64,000 nt of DNA from Linnemannia schmuckeri (lineage: Eukaryota > Mortierellomycota > Mortierellomycetes > Mortierellales > Mortierellaceae): positions 310,001-374,000 of the forward strand of contig JANATG010000010.1 in NCBI GenBank assembly GCA_029449235.1, read 5' to 3'. The notes below the pieces were generated by a model. That model searched no databases, was not told the origin of the DNA, and worked only from the letters and a program-made list of their open reading frames with translations. The position numbers and the translations under genes were made by a program. Positions 1 through 12,500 of the stretch are shown here, in pieces (positions within the stretch are counted from its first letter, which is position 1; each line of letters opens with the position of its first letter).

Positions 1-183
1 CAAGAAAACCCACCGACCACCACCGCAACCCCGCTTTTCATATTCCTTTTTCATCCTTCTACCATCACCCTCCTCTGTTCTCGACGTCCATTCCCTGAAA
101 TACTTTTTTTTTCGGACCCTGACATTTTATTTTTCAAACTCCCTCTATTACCTCTCCACTCCACAACTTCCAATAAAAAAAAA
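1..183 (+). promoter_or_regulatory. Promoter and 5' leader of the dioxygenase gene (partial)
   Basis: A CT-rich stretch ends in a run of A just before the ATG at 184. This pyrimidine-then-adenine layout recurs before most genes in the window. No clear TATA box is seen. Confidence 0.35.
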
Positions 184-2640
184 ATGATGCGTCAGACTCT
201 CCGCCTGCAGGCCGCAGCCTCGCTCAAGTACGCCCTCAAGAACGCCCCCGCCAAGACCTCGACCGCCGCCCTGGCCGCCATCTCCCACTCCCTCCGCCTT
301 CAAGCCCAAGCAATCCGCGAGTACTCGACCCCCTCGGCCCCCTCGGCCTCGCCCACCTCCACCCCTACAGGCACCAACAACACCCAGCCTAAGTACCGCC
401 GGTTCCACACCTCGGATATCCAAAACCAAGCCCGCGAGGTGCCCGGCTTCCCGATCCTCGATGACCCCCTTGTCCAAAACCACTCCATCCCTAGTTTCAT
501 GGTTGGCACCCAGAACGGATTCCTCCCCCGTCAGGATCCTTTGGACGTCTTGCCCAAGGAGTATGAGGCCTTGGAGGAGCTTTTGCAGAAGATGCCCTTG
601 ACCTTAAAGGATGGATCCAAGGGTCTGTTGGCTTTGGGACAGTTTGGCGAAGCTTGCAAGAGTTTGCCCCAGTATGATCTTTCGAATGTTGAGGACTCTG
701 AGTTGCTTTCTGGTAAGTTCTTAAATATCATTTTGTTATTGTTTTTGCTTTAGCTAATAGATTGCTAGGTGTTTATTTGTTTTTATTGGAGAACAAACAT
801 TCCTAGTAATATTTTTGAGGTGCGCAAAGAGAAGAAAGGAATAGGGAATAGTAGCAGGAGAGAGAAGGGAAAGCAAAGGAAAGCGAGAGAAAAAAAAGGC
901 ACCATGTGATCAACAACGTCCGATGCGGAACTGCGAAGCAGGTGGCTATCTCCAGCTAGCTGCCGAATGCAAGGAATGAGAGGAGTGTTATGAATGGAAC
1001 ACAATTAAAGGCAGTAAAAAAGAGAGGGAGACGAACAGGCAGACATGCGAGAGAGAGAGCGTAATACGACTTCGTTAACATCAACAACAGAAAGGCCATG
1101 CTTAAATGACCAAGTGACCATAGGGAAAAGAGTGAGGAACTGTTATTGCTTGTATTTTTGTGCCGTGTCGCCCACCCCTCGTTTTTATTTTCTTTTTTGG
1201 TTTACTCTCCCACGCCCGATTTGCTCTTCTCACCTTGACTTTCTCCACAAACACAAAACAAGCAAACAAATCTATTTTTCTCCTTTTCCTCCCTCCCCAC
1301 ATTTCACACCCCAACAATCGCCCCATGTGTGCAGTTTATGCAAAATAATCAAAGATCCAATCATATTCAACACCCCTTGCTAACTTTACTTTTTTTCCTT
1401 TTCTACATCCACCCAACAACAGCCTTGTACAGAGATTACACATTCGTGGCATCGGCCTACCTGCTCGAGCCATGCGACATCCTCTACCGCAAGACCGGTG
1501 ACTATGGCCTCGGCCGCTCCGTCCTCCCCAAGAACATCGCCGTCCCCCTTGTCCAGGTCGCCGAGAAGATCGGAGCCAAGCCCTTCATGGAGTATGCCCT
1601 CTCCTACGCGTAAGTTGACCCCACTCTTTCTCTATTCTCACTTTTATTCGCTTCTATACTGTATGCTCCTACAAAAAAGCAAAACACTAACCCTTCGCTC
1701 TTTTTTTTGAATACCATGTAGTTTGTACAACTACCGCAGGATCGACAAGTCAAAAGGTCTGGTCTGGGGTAACTTGGAGTTGATCCGCCCCTTCTCCGGT
1801 GACCCATCCGAGTTGGGCTTCATTATCTCCCACGTCACCATGGTCTCCCATTCGGGTGAGCTGGTCAAGAACACCATGAAGACTCTCGAAGCCGCCGGAA
1901 AGCACAACCGTCAAGCCTTCAACGAGGGCCTCTCAAAGGTCGTCTCTACCTACGAAAAGATCAACCAGGAAATGGACACCATGTGGCAACGTTCCCTTCC
2001 CGCCGACTACCTCAAGTTCCGTACCTTCATCATGGGTACTAAGAACCAGCCCATGTTCCCCAATGGTGTCATCTACGAGGGTGTCTCGGACGAACCCATG
2101 TTCCATCGTGGCGAGTCTGGTGCTAACGATTCCATGGTCCCCATGGGCGATAACCTACTCCAGTTGACCGAGTCCATGCCCTCCAACCCGCTCACAGCCG
2201 TCTTGAAGGACTTCCGTACCTACCGTCCCCACAACCATGCCGAGTTCTTGGAATTCGTTGAAGAAAAGGCCCGTCAGAACCAGGTTCGCAACTTTGCAGA
2301 GCAGGACCCCAACTCTGCCGCCATCTACCTCGCCGCCGTCGACCAAATCCGGAATTTTAGAAACAGACATTGGAGCTTCACCAAGGAATACATCATCAAG
2401 TACACCAAGCACCCTGTCGCCACTGGTGGATCCCCCATTGTGACGTGGTTGCCTAACCAGTTGGCGACTGTCTTGAAGACCATGCAGGAGGTTGGTGCCA
2501 AGATTGATGAGAGGGCTCTCTTGCCCGAGAACAAAGCTCTTGTTGAGGTGCTGACGAAGCGTGCGGATGCTCAGGCTAGGATCTTGGATCGTGAGGTTGC
2601 CCAGCTTCGTACTGAGATCAAGGACCAGGACAAGGTCTAA
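184..2640 (+). CDS. Indoleamine 2,3-dioxygenase with a probable mitochondrial presequence
   Basis: Haem dioxygenase that opens the indole ring of tryptophan to N-formylkynurenine, the first step of the kynurenine/NAD route. The exons read as 184-712, 1423-1609 and 1722-2640, all with GT..AG borders and matching phases, giving 544 residues. IDO family blocks are visible: GLVWGNLELIRPFSG near residue 250, a GTKNQPMFPNGVIYEGVS stretch, and a C-terminal RNRHWSFTKEYIIKY segment. By family alignment from memory, His455 in that segment is the proximal haem ligand, and it is followed by a TGGSP loop. The protein is longer than usual for IDO (about 400-450). The extra N-terminus has no acidic residue before Glu46, is rich in Arg/Ala/Ser/Leu, and contains IREY|STP, a textbook R-3 presequence cleavage motif. 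Two adjacent ATGs (184, 187) could start it. The family call is secure; the organelle is inferred. Confidence 0.93.
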
Positions 2641-2888
2641 TCCGTTTCTTTTCCTTAATGATTCTTTGCGCCTTAGAGCGCACTTCTCTCCACTCGCACA
2701 TATCCCCTCCTTTCCTTTTCGCTTCTTTTCCAAAAGCCTTGTAGAAATAAAAAAAACACTTCTTTTTTCAGATATTTACTCTGCTAATGAGTGGTGCTAT
2801 GTACAATGCTTTCAAGAAAAAACGACAATGTCTCTCTTGCAGCCCAATCCGTGCTAAAAAAAACCTCCTCTCATAAGCGAGGAGAGAT

Positions 2889-4400
2889 CTAGCGACTGGT
2901 CTTGGAAAGGTCCTGTCCACTAGCAGACCGCTGATGCTGGGCGCCCAAAGCGGACGCCAAAGCCAAATCCCCGATTGACTGCTGATCCTTTGTGCCAGCA
3001 GCAGCATGGTAACCCAAGGACTCGGGGTGGTTCAACAACAGGCTCTTCTTAGTCTCGGGGTTCGCCGCCAGATGGAAGATTGATTTGTGGTGCTCCTTAC
3101 CAGCACCCGGGGCAGCCTTTAGCAGCTCCTCAGCGTCTGCGCCTGCACTTCCGGGAGTCATCGAAGAAGCGGCAGCAGCGACAGCGGCGGCGCGCTCTGC
3201 TTCGTGGTTCTGGTGGTGGTGCAACAGTCCGTCAATGAGGATAGTTTGATCGCCCGACTCTTCAGACCCACCGAACGCAGCAGCGGCCGCGACCTGCTTC
3301 TCATCCGCTGTCAAAGGGTGGTGGTGGTGATGGTGATGAGCCCCTGCTGTCGTCTTAGAAGAGGAAGGAGGCCGCTGCTGGATCTTGTCAAGGACCACAT
3401 CCTTGACCAACCCAGCAACAGAAAGAACAGACCCAACAAGACCGGCCTTCTCGGGTGACAGCTCGTGTGACCATCTGCGGCCGCCTTGACCTCCTTGGAC
3501 CAACGTACTTGATGTTCCTCCAATCGGGTTGTGCATAGTATTGGAGGTTGGTGAGTGACTGTGATGATGGCGGTGATCGTCGTCAGTGAGACTGGAAGTA
3601 GATTCTTCCAGATCTGCAGACTCATAAAGTATCGAGCTCCGTGCAATCTTGCGGTTCGCCTCCTCCTCTGCTGATCCAGCATGTTTCTGCTGCCCGTGCT
3701 GCTGGTGCTGGTGCTGTTGTGAAACCGATCCAGAACTGAATGGGTTCTTGTGCCTCCCGCCACCAGAAGAAGGCATCATCGTCGGGAACATAGTCCCACC
3801 CGTCCACTTTCCTCCCACCTCTCCTTCTCGTCCCGTATCTGATGATGATCCATGAGAAGAAGGAGGAGAGGTGATATCAGAGACACTCTTGAGGGTAGCA
3901 TGATGGATATCCGCCATCCGATCCTTGAAACCAGGCAAGATCTCTGGCAACACCGACGGCTTGTCATGATGATCCTGTGCTCCATACCCTTGGCCCGTGG
4001 TGACAGACGAAGAAGGGAGTTGGTTGGAAGACTTGCTAGCGAGGGGTTGCCAGGTGGCGTTGGGGATTGTTGCGGTGTTGCTGAGTCCGATCATTTTGTC
4101 TTTCTGACCCTTATCAGCATCGGTAGCACTGTTGCTGTTGTTGTGATTGTTGTGATTGTTGTGATTGTTGTGATTGTTGTGATTGTTGCTGTGGTTGTTG
4201 TTGTTGATGATATTGTTGTCGATGTCGTCCTTGGGGATGTGGATGGCTTCTGACTGCTCGAGGATCTCGTCAGTAACATCCTTGCTGGCGACTCTAGAGA
4301 GGGGTGTGTTGTCGGATGTTGGGTGTGGGTGTGAGGCGGGGTGTTCTTGGCGGGTCTTGTCGAGCTCGTCGATCACCGAGCGCCTTCTGTGTGTGGACAT
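2889..4400 (-). CDS. Low-complexity protein of unknown function, 503 residues
   Basis: Uninterrupted single-exon reading frame that I do not recognise. It begins MSTHRRRSVIDELDKTRQ. It then carries an Asn/His tract made of five HNN units (about residues 64-88, DNA near 4135-4210), several His runs (seven His near residue 345), Ser/Gly/Pro-rich linkers and Ala runs. The most structured parts are a hydrophobic helix-like stretch near residue 320 (EKAGLVGSVLSVAGLVKDVV) and the last 70 residues (FHLAANPETKKSLLLNHPES, then a short Ala/Leu helix). There is no signal peptide and no convincing membrane span. Its stop lies about 250 bp from the stop of the convergent dioxygenase. The length and protein-like ends support a real gene; the function is unknown. 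Confidence 0.75.
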   Translation of the reverse strand: MSTHRRRSVIDELDKTRQEHPASHPHPTSDNTPLSRVASKDVTDEILEQSEAIHIPKDDIDNNIINNNNHSNNHNNHNNHNNHNNHNNSNSATDADKGQKDKMIGLSNTATIPNATWQPLASKSSNQLPSSSVTTGQGYGAQDHHDKPSVLPEILPGFKDRMADIHHATLKSVSDITSPPSSHGSSSDTGREGEVGGKWTGGTMFPTMMPSSGGGRHKNPFSSGSVSQQHQHQQHGQQKHAGSAEEEANRKIARSSILYESADLEESTSSLTDDDHRHHHSHSPTSNTMHNPIGGTSSTLVQGGQGGRRWSHELSPEKAGLVGSVLSVAGLVKDVVLDKIQQRPPSSSKTTAGAHHHHHHHPLTADEKQVAAAAAFGGSEESGDQTILIDGLLHHHQNHEAERAAAVAAAASSMTPGSAGADAEELLKAAPGAGKEHHKSIFHLAANPETKKSLLLNHPESLGYHAAAGTKDQQSIGDLALASALGAQHQRSASGQDLSKTSR

Positions 4401-5065
4401 GGTTTCGTTGTTATTATGGAAGAAGAAAGAACAGGAGTATAGTGTGTATATGGGAGGTGTTTGTAAAAGTGGTTAGGGGCGTATGTAGAAGAAAAAGAAA
4501 AACGGGTGTGAAGTGAGAAGCAAGGCATTTTGAAGAAAAAAATGATCGCCTCAAGTTTCAGTCCATCATTGTCCACGTGACGATTTTTTGTCACCTGGCT
4601 GAAAAAGAAGCGCGGTTGGGCTTCTTTTAGGCATTTTGGATCCACCTCGAAAGAAAAAGGCATGCATGAGTTCATCCCCTGCTTTGATTGAACACTGACA
4701 TCATCCCGGGATTATATCCGTCATCTACGGGCAATGTTAACGTGTTTCTATCGTAAACCATAACGCGATGCGTACGACACAGGCTACTTCAGGTGCATTT
4801 CTGTTTTCTCATTTTCGTACATACCGCATCAATCCTCGGTATGCATGCTTGCTTGCTTCCTCCTCTCCTCCTCCTTAACTCCATCTTGCCTCTGTCCCCT
4901 TTCAATTCCTCGACACCCAGACAGGGCAACCTCCTCTTCCATATACCTCTTTGGTCCAAAGGGGACAAAAAAAGCAACGATGTGCATTGCATGATTGAAA
5001 AATTCCTGCATTGTATTTTTTTTCGTCTTCGAATTTCTGCCACTTTTCTAAATATCCACTGCCGC

Positions 5066-5066
<1 letters not shown>

Positions 5067-5108
<42 letters not shown>

Positions 5109-5109
5109 G
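5067..5109. repeat. (GTT)n microsatellite
   Basis: About 14 units of GTT just downstream of the Rab11 stop, likely in its 3' UTR (read as CAA in the transcript). Confidence 0.9.
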
Positions 5110-5157
5110 CTGTTGTAACTAAATTGTTGGTAGCTGTTGTAACTAAATTGTTGGTAG
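5110..5157. repeat. Perfect 24-bp tandem duplication
   Basis: Two identical copies of a 24-bp unit (5110-5133 and 5134-5157), each starting CTGTTGTAACTAAATT. They abut the GTT array, so slippage may have seeded them. Confidence 0.9.
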
Positions 5158-5205
5158 CTGGGGTGTTCGGCGGTGGTGGTGCATTTGTGGAACCATCCCA
5201 TGTGT

Positions 5206-6196
5206 TTAGCAGCATCCGTTGCCGGCGGGCTTGTCCTGGGGAGTAGGCGTTATGCTGATCGAGGCGCCTCCAGCCTTCAACTCGTCCTTGCCGCCTTCCT
5301 TGGGAACGTGATTCGTCACAACCTTGTAGATCTATATGTGCATAAAAGTAGCATGATACATGGAATAAAAAGATGAATCAGTTTACCGCTGTCTGCTTGC
5401 TTTTTTGTCATTCAAGATCTCCGTTTCCTTCCCTGTACTCCTTCCATGCTCTCTTTCAAATAACGTTGTTCCAGCAAAAGAGAGAGAGAAAAACAAGAGA
5501 AGCATACCTCGGTCAAAAGGTTGGTGAAGGCAATGTCGACGTTGGTGGCATCCAGAGCCGAGGTCTCAATAAACATAAGTCCGTTCTCCTCTGCGAATCC
5601 CTTGGCCTCCTCGGTATGAATGGAGCGCAAGTGTCTCAAATCCGACTTGTTACCGACCATCATAACAATGATGTTGGGGTCAGCATGCTCGCGGACCTCG
5701 GACAACCATCTCGAGACTGACTCATAGGTGCCGTGCTGGGTGATATCGTACAACAACAAGGCGCCAACAGCTCCACGGTAGTAGGCGGAAGTAATAGCCC
5801 TGTAACGCTCCTGTCCAGCTATTTTGTTGTTTGTGGTTGTAGTATGAGAATGTGAGTTATTTCCTTGTTGGTTTTTTTTTACTATGAATGACCTCAAAGA
5901 GTGATAACAGCACGACAAAAGATAACTACAGAGGAAAACGTACCAGTATCCCAAATCTGGGCCTATTCGGCGGGATCACGTAAGAAAGAGTTCATTGGCA
6001 GATGGTCAGTCGTGCAGAGAGGAGGAATGGAAGGTCAACAGAAATACATAAGAGTAGCGAGAGAAGAGAATAGAAAGAAATAAAGGCGATGTTAGTTACA
6101 AGGTCATTCCATGCCATATCGTTCTGAACGTAAGGCGGTGCCGGTGGAGGAGAGTCGAAGGCCGTGGTATTATTTTTAAACCACAGTCAGCCGAAA

Positions 6197-6232
<36 letters not shown>

Positions 6233-7212
6233 ACAACACAACACAACAGCAGTACTGAACATTCCCGCCTTTTGATGCGGTGTGATGTCTCCCTCCCCTC
6301 CCCCTTGCGGACTCCTGTCGGGTGAGATCGAGGACGAAGAAAGAGAGATGGTAATGGGCTGTAATATGTTGCGCATGAGAGAGGAATAAGAAAGGGAGGA
6401 AAGAGACAAAAGGAAAGACAGGGATGGGATGGGGACAACCTCCTGGACTATTTTTGCCATGAATGTCCCTATCACCTCTCTCTTTCTTGGAGTGTTGGGC
6501 GAATGCTTAGCCTGGACACGCCCCCACTTGGTCCCTTTCTCTCAGCGATGTGTGGCGTGTTCAGTTGGTGGGAAGGATTGTTACCGAGGTAACTAAAGCC
6601 GCCTGTATCCTGGTGGCCGTCTCCTCCATGTCCTCTTAGCAGAAGGCAAAGTGCTCTTTTCCAATGAACAAACAGTCTCCTGAGGTGCGCGCGTTATTGT
6701 TTTGCCTCTCCATCATCCCTTCATCTCCTCCATCTGACTAGTTTGCTGTTCTCGCCGCCGTCGTTATTGCGAGTATCGAGTATCGACACATGTCCTGTTT
6801 ATTCCAATGAGAAAAAGAAAGAAAAGGTGAACTCCATCCTGACAATGAGCCCAGGGGCGGGCGTTCACGCACACCCTCCCTTTCTCTCTCACACACACTC
6901 TTGGCTCACAGCGTGCGCGTTTTTCGAGAGTACATATAAGAGCGTGTGGATGATGACCAAAACCAAAGAACCAAAAAAAGAAAGTCGATGAGAAGCACTT
7001 GTTCTTCCTGATGTGAGAAATGGGCTTACCTTGATCATCTTACCGTCCTCGACCTGGACGGTTCTTGCACCAAAGTCAACACCGATGGTGGACTTTGACT
7101 CGAGGTTGAAGTCGCCGCGGGTGAAACGGCTGAGCAAGTTGGACTTTCCGACACCGGAGTCACCGATGAGGACAATCTTGAAGAGGAAGTCGTATGCGTC
7201 GTTCTGGGCCAT
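5206..7212 (-). CDS. Rab11/Ypt31-type small GTPase
   Basis: Vesicle-traffic GTPase of the recycling endosome/late Golgi. Exons on the minus strand are 7212-7030, 5962-5944, 5818-5508 and 5331-5206, all in phase, giving 212 residues (usual for the family). GTP-binding motifs are complete: GDSGVGKS (17-24), the switch I Thr42 in STIGVDF, WDTAGQE (65-71), NKSD (124-127), and an ETSALD motif. The effector and switch regions ([20 protein letters not shown]) are diagnostic of Rab11. The C-terminus ends in GNGCC, a double-Cys geranylgeranylation signal. The second exon is only 19 nt and encodes AQIWDT. The first intron is 1,067 bp and carries a 30-nt A run (T in the transcript). Confidence 0.97.
6202..6231. 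repeat. Poly(A) run of 30 inside Rab11 intron 1
   Basis: Homopolymer on the + strand, U-rich in the Rab11 pre-mRNA. It lies about 240 bp upstream of the micro-exon acceptor. Confidence 0.9.
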
Positions 7213-9527
7213 GGCTTGTATATACGTGTTCTTGTTGTTTGTTGGTTGGTTGGTTGGTTATGGTTGCGGTGGAGAGAGAGAGGATGGAAAGAAAGAGAAG
7301 AGGGAAAGAAAAGAAGTGAAAAACTAAGGACAATAAGAAAAGGGAGAAAAAGGGAAAAAGATAAAAAGATAAAAAGATAAAAAGGGTTGAGCTGGAAAAA
7401 AAAAAAAAAGAAAAAAGGAATTAGAACAGGTGCACGGGAAGAAAAATAAAAGTTAGGAAGATGGACTGGGACACGAGGGAAAACAAAGGCAAGGAAGAAA
7501 CGAAGGAAGAAAGGAAGAAAAGGAAATCTCTTGTTGAGAGCAACAGATGGATGGTGGAGAAGGACCCACAAGCAGTGAAAAGGACGCTAAACAACACAAC
7601 AAACATGCACCACTTGGATGGAGAGAAGGGGGTTTTTTGCCTTACTTTTAGTGTTCTCTACAATAGATGAGAGAGACCCTTGGAAGGCTCCATTGCCTTT
7701 TTTCACTCTGTGGTATGATAAAAAAAACGTGTCATGTCGTGGCTTGCAGTCACTGTTTCTTTCAGTCACATAGCCCTCACTCCTTTTATCACTGTGGCTA
7801 AAGTGCCGATGATGAGCAACAATCAAAAAGGAACTTCGCCCCCACGCGTCTTAATTGAACTGATCACTTATCAGTTCATATATGGTATCATTCAACATTC
7901 AGAGTGCTTATTTGTCTCGATCTCTCTGATCACTGATCATTAAGATAAAGCGAGGATCGCTGCCTTTTTTCTTTCTTCGCAATCTTTTCCAAGCGATCCT
8001 CGTTCCTCCTGTGAATTGCTCTCTTGTTTTCAAGTTATCCCATCCCCTTCTTTCCTTCTCTCTTTTCTCCTTGCTTTGCTTGCTTGGCACTCCACATATC
8101 TCATCCATCCTTCCTTATTGAGCTTTCCTCCGTCCATCCATTTTGCTTTTTTTTGTTTTCTCGTGCTTGAAAGCTGAAGGATCCATGTGGGCGAAAGCAA
8201 CCAAAGCGGAGCACAATAATCGATAGGGGTGTATACATATGTTGTACCTCAAATGAATGTACTCTGCCAACTGACACGCGTCAGGAACAATCACCTCCAC
8301 CTCGCTCTCATTCATTCTTTCGCTCGTCCATTCGCCTCGATTCTGGGTAGACTCAGGAATAACAAGAGTAAGGTTTTCATGTGTGCGTTTGAAATGCGCG
8401 GTGGCTGGTTCCATGTCTCCACTGAAAAGCACAAAACAAGAAGGAAGGGACACAATTGGTTCGACAAAAGAGATTTTTCTGAGCAGAAAACAAGATAAAA
8501 ACAAGGACGATGGTCACGAATGACCCGTTGTGTTCATTTTCTCTTCTTACTTACATGGCTCCCTAGTTTTACAGTTACGGGTTGTCGTTACCGTCTTTAC
8601 TGCCAATTGCTCCTACTACGTGTGGATAACTATTGCCAATACGGAAGAAGCAAGAGGTTCCCGTTATGATCCTCCGACTCGGACATGTAGGACAGAAAGT
8701 AGAAAAGCGAAGGAGAGAAAAAAGAAGGCGAAGAAGAAGAAGAAAGTATTTTTATCCATTCACGCTCTTTTTGTTGTTTGCATTTGTGTCCACAAAAGTG
8801 AATGTGCGTCTTTATGAATGTTTCTTCTTTCAATGTTGATTAACAAGCGACAAGTCGACAGACAAACAAGACAAGTATCTGTGTTGTCTTGTTTTCGTTC
8901 TTGTTCCTTTTTTTCGTTTGCGTTTGCTTGTGTCAGTCAGTCAGTCAGAAGGCCATGGACTGTAATAATTATTTATTAGCGCACATGTGTGCGCAAGTGT
9001 GCATGTCATTTGAAGAAGAGAAACACTCGTTCTAAAAAATCACAAATACGCCACATAGACACACTGCCTCTTCTCTCGTTCCTTCCTTGATTTTCTTGTC
9101 CTCCCTTTTTTCTTACATGGCAGTTGTGTGTCTCCCAAGTTTCCAACACAGTCATAAAAAAAAAAAGAGTCAACCAGCTCAGTTCTCAGTCACCACTCAC
9201 ACTAATTGCCTCCGCTCCCTTCCCTTCCCTTCCCTTGCTACTCTCCCACCCCGCCCTTTTTATTCTTCTCCTCTGCCTTCTTTTTCTCAGCTCTCTTTGT
9301 TCATTCGTCCTCCCTTCTCTACTTTCCCTTCTGATCCTTCCTTCCCTTTCTCACACTCCTTTGTCATTCATTCATACCCCACCCATCCACCCACACAATC
9401 GACTTCGATTCAACCCACCCTCCTGCTTCCTTGGCTGCTCATTCTTCTCCCCTCCAACAAGCTCTCCAAATCAGCCCCACCTCTTCAACGACAACAAAAG
9501 TACAACAAAGACTCCCACAAGCAGCGA
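7213..9527. promoter_or_regulatory. Divergent intergenic region between Rab11 and the kinase gene
   Basis: About 2.3 kb between two outward-facing genes, so it must hold both promoters and leaders. It is rich in purine runs near Rab11 (7260-7550) and pyrimidine runs near the kinase (9060-9480). It contains short GTCA repeats near 8935-8948. No conserved coding region is recognised. Confidence 0.5.
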
Positions 9528-12500
9528 ATGGCCTCGTTTCAAAGCTCTTCTGCTGAATTGGAGGCCAAGGCTATGGCCGATATCAAAACGGGAGGGATGC
9601 ACCATGACCATCACGAACACCACTTCCACGACCTCACTGCCTCCAGCCCGCCCAACCTGTCGCAGCTGCTTCCGGCGACCGAAGGCGGCCACAGTCGAGA
9701 CGGCGATGCCCTCGTCCCTTCCTTCTTCCCCACAACCTCCCCTGCAACCACAGCAGCCACGAGTCCCTCAACTCCGACAACAGCACCACCCGCATCAACA
9801 AAACCGGTCGATCACGAACCGCCAAAATCATACTGGGACGACGCCTTTTACAACAGCACACCCACCCCTAAACCCCCGCCACGTCTGGCTCCCATGCCCA
9901 GATCCCCACCACCACCACCCTTGGCCATCCGTACACACCAGGAGCAGCAACAGGCCACGCTTGCTGCCGGTGGCGCGATACCCGTGAGCGACCGACTCGA
10001 GAGGTTGGCTCCAAAATCCAAATCTAGATATGCTTCTGCCTATCACGCCCACAATCGATCGCTTTCCCACAGTCAGGCCCATTCTCACCACGGCAACAAC
10101 ATCTTCACCCACCCTTCGCCCGATCTTATCTCTGGCAACGGCAATGGCAACAGCAGCATCGGTGGAATCATGGCAACAGGTGGATCACCTAGTCTAGGTT
10201 CGTTCTCGACTATGGCCTCGACTAACCGCCACCACCACAATCACTCTGTCTCGGGCGGAGGAATGTTCAGCCCAGATCATCTCCCCACCGATGGGGCTTC
10301 CAAGAACTTTTCACACTCATCAGCCTCGATCCTTTCCCATGCCTCCCCAGCTGCCGCACGGTCATCCTTCCGTCTCGATAGCCCGCATCTTCGCCATCCT
10401 CAAGGACATGCTTCATCGCACCATACTCCATCTTCACAGCAGAGCAATCCTTTATTGACCCCTTCGAGCTCTCAGTCGAGCCTGTTCTCCAACCTGCCTT
10501 CGCCCTTGACAAGGACCAGCCTCTCCTCGAACGCCAACATCTTTAAAGATCCTCCTGCTTCTTCTGGTTCATACCAGCAACAGTCGTCATCGTCTTCCAG
10601 CTGGGTGTCGACGCAAACGGCCCATATGTCCGCCGGTGACGACATCTCAGAGATGAGTGTTCTCCTTTCCCAGGACCAACCACAACATCAACAACAGGCG
10701 ACGGCCGATACTGCAGCTGCGCCCATATCCAGCTCAAATACAAACCCCTCTTCGGTACCGCCTACAAGCAGCAATGGCCAGCAACGCAAGATCTACCCCG
10801 GTCTCAAGAACACGGTGGGACCCTACCGATTGCTACATAACATTGGTCAGGGCAGTTTCTCCGAGGTCAAGCTGGCGGTCGACACCCGGACAGGCGACCA
10901 CGTCGCGATCAAGGTCATGAGCCGTGCTATGGTACAGTCGAGCGATCGCCTGGGTATCAGTGTCAGGAGAGAATCTGATCTACTCAAGGTAATAACATAC
11001 ACAATACACCACCAGACGGACAGACAAAGGAAACAAAAAAGCAAGGGTGACAATACAAAGGAAGAGGGAGATGGAACAAAGAGAAGGGACCCTTGGAATT
11101 GAAACTGTGATTTTGTGTGGGGAAAAAAAAGAAGTGAAGGGGGTGATAGTTAGGTGTTTGGGGTGACGACGATAGGAGAAGGAGGGTCCACCCATGGACC
11201 TCCTCCTTCATCTCACTTTCCCGCTCGTCCAAACACAACACAACAATCGACTCCTGATGTCCCCTTTTGCTTTTTTTTGCCTTTTGTCTTTTTTCTATCG
11301 CTCTGTTACTATTGGGTCGTCTCCTGGATTCTTTTGTCATCCAATTACTTGTTAAACATTCACATCACGTTGTGCTCCGTTCTTTCCTTTCTACTACGCT
11401 AGTCCATTCACCACCCCAACATTGTGGGCTTCCGTGAAGTTGTCGAGACCTCGCTGCAGATGTGCATTGTTCTGGACTATGCGTCAGGAGGAGAGCTTTT
11501 TGAATATGTCGCAGACAAGAGAGCCATTGCCTCCGAACAGGACATCCAATGCATCTTTGCCCAGATTGCTGATGGTATGCAACGGTTTCCTACTCGCTTT
11601 TTTTTTGGTATTGTTTTCCGGCTCACCTCGTGTTTGAGTCATCGACACATATCCCATTGCATAATGAAACTAACTTCGATGATTGGTATCGTTTTTTTTT
11701 CTTCTCTCCATCTCACTTTTTTCTCTCCTTTTCTTTATTTTAGCGGTCGATTACCTGCATCAACTTAATATTGTCCACAGAGACCTCAAACTAGAGAGTA
11801 AGTTAGCCTCGACCATCCGCCGTCCACTGGCTTTTCGCCACTCAAGCACTGGAACACGAACAGGAACAAGGGACTAACATGATATTTCAGGAGTAAACAA
11901 ACTGGACGGGGCGTTGTTGAGCATACATTGACTACTAATGGACCAACAATCAAGCGCCACACATACACACTGCGGAACAACTGATATTCTTAGCCTACAT
12001 GAGACAAGCAGCGTCAGAAACAGGAACAGGGACTGAAATCCCTGAAATTCAGGGTAGCAAGAATAGACATTCGTTCACCAGGATTGATGAAAACTCAGTG
12101 TGAGAGAAGAGTACCATCGCTGGAGTACCTTCTTCGACAGTGTCCTGAACCCAAAAAAGAGTGAAAAAAATAGCCGCCCTACCGACACACACCCAGCATT
12201 TTTCTCTCTAACCTTCAAGGACAAAAGCCCATCCTAAAAAAAAAGATTTTGATTAGACAGGAATTCTTTTTGGTGGACACTAATGGACGCATATGGACGC
12301 GCGAACACCAGGAGGTTCAACGGACACTGGAAGAAACAGGACAAAAACGAGCGAATCGCATGATATGGGCGAGTTGACATGGCCTGACTCTTCTTAAACA
12401 AAAAAAGTTCACGAAGCAGTCTGGACAAGGAGACCGAAGAAGTTATTTCTGGAAAGGGCCTTGTTTGTGCGACCAGAGACTAAAAAAAAAATATCATGAG

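Larger units (their letters stand above)
4401..5205. other. Intergenic: leader of the 503-residue gene and 3' flank of Rab11
   Basis: It holds the upstream region of the minus-strand gene at 2889-4400 and the downstream flank of Rab11. The only clear structures are the GTT array and the 24-bp duplication at 5067-5157. No coding signal. Confidence 0.6.

Noticed and set aside
8115..8504. 129-codon open frame on the minus strand between Rab11 and the kinase gene
   Set aside because: Composition is fairly protein-like, but there is no recognisable motif and no splice partner, and it lies in a shared promoter region. Chance is the simpler reading.
9087..9527. In-frame upstream extension of the kinase (start at 9087)
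   Set aside because: The extra 147 residues are CT-rich leader translation, and the sequence after ATG 9528 looks like a normal start.
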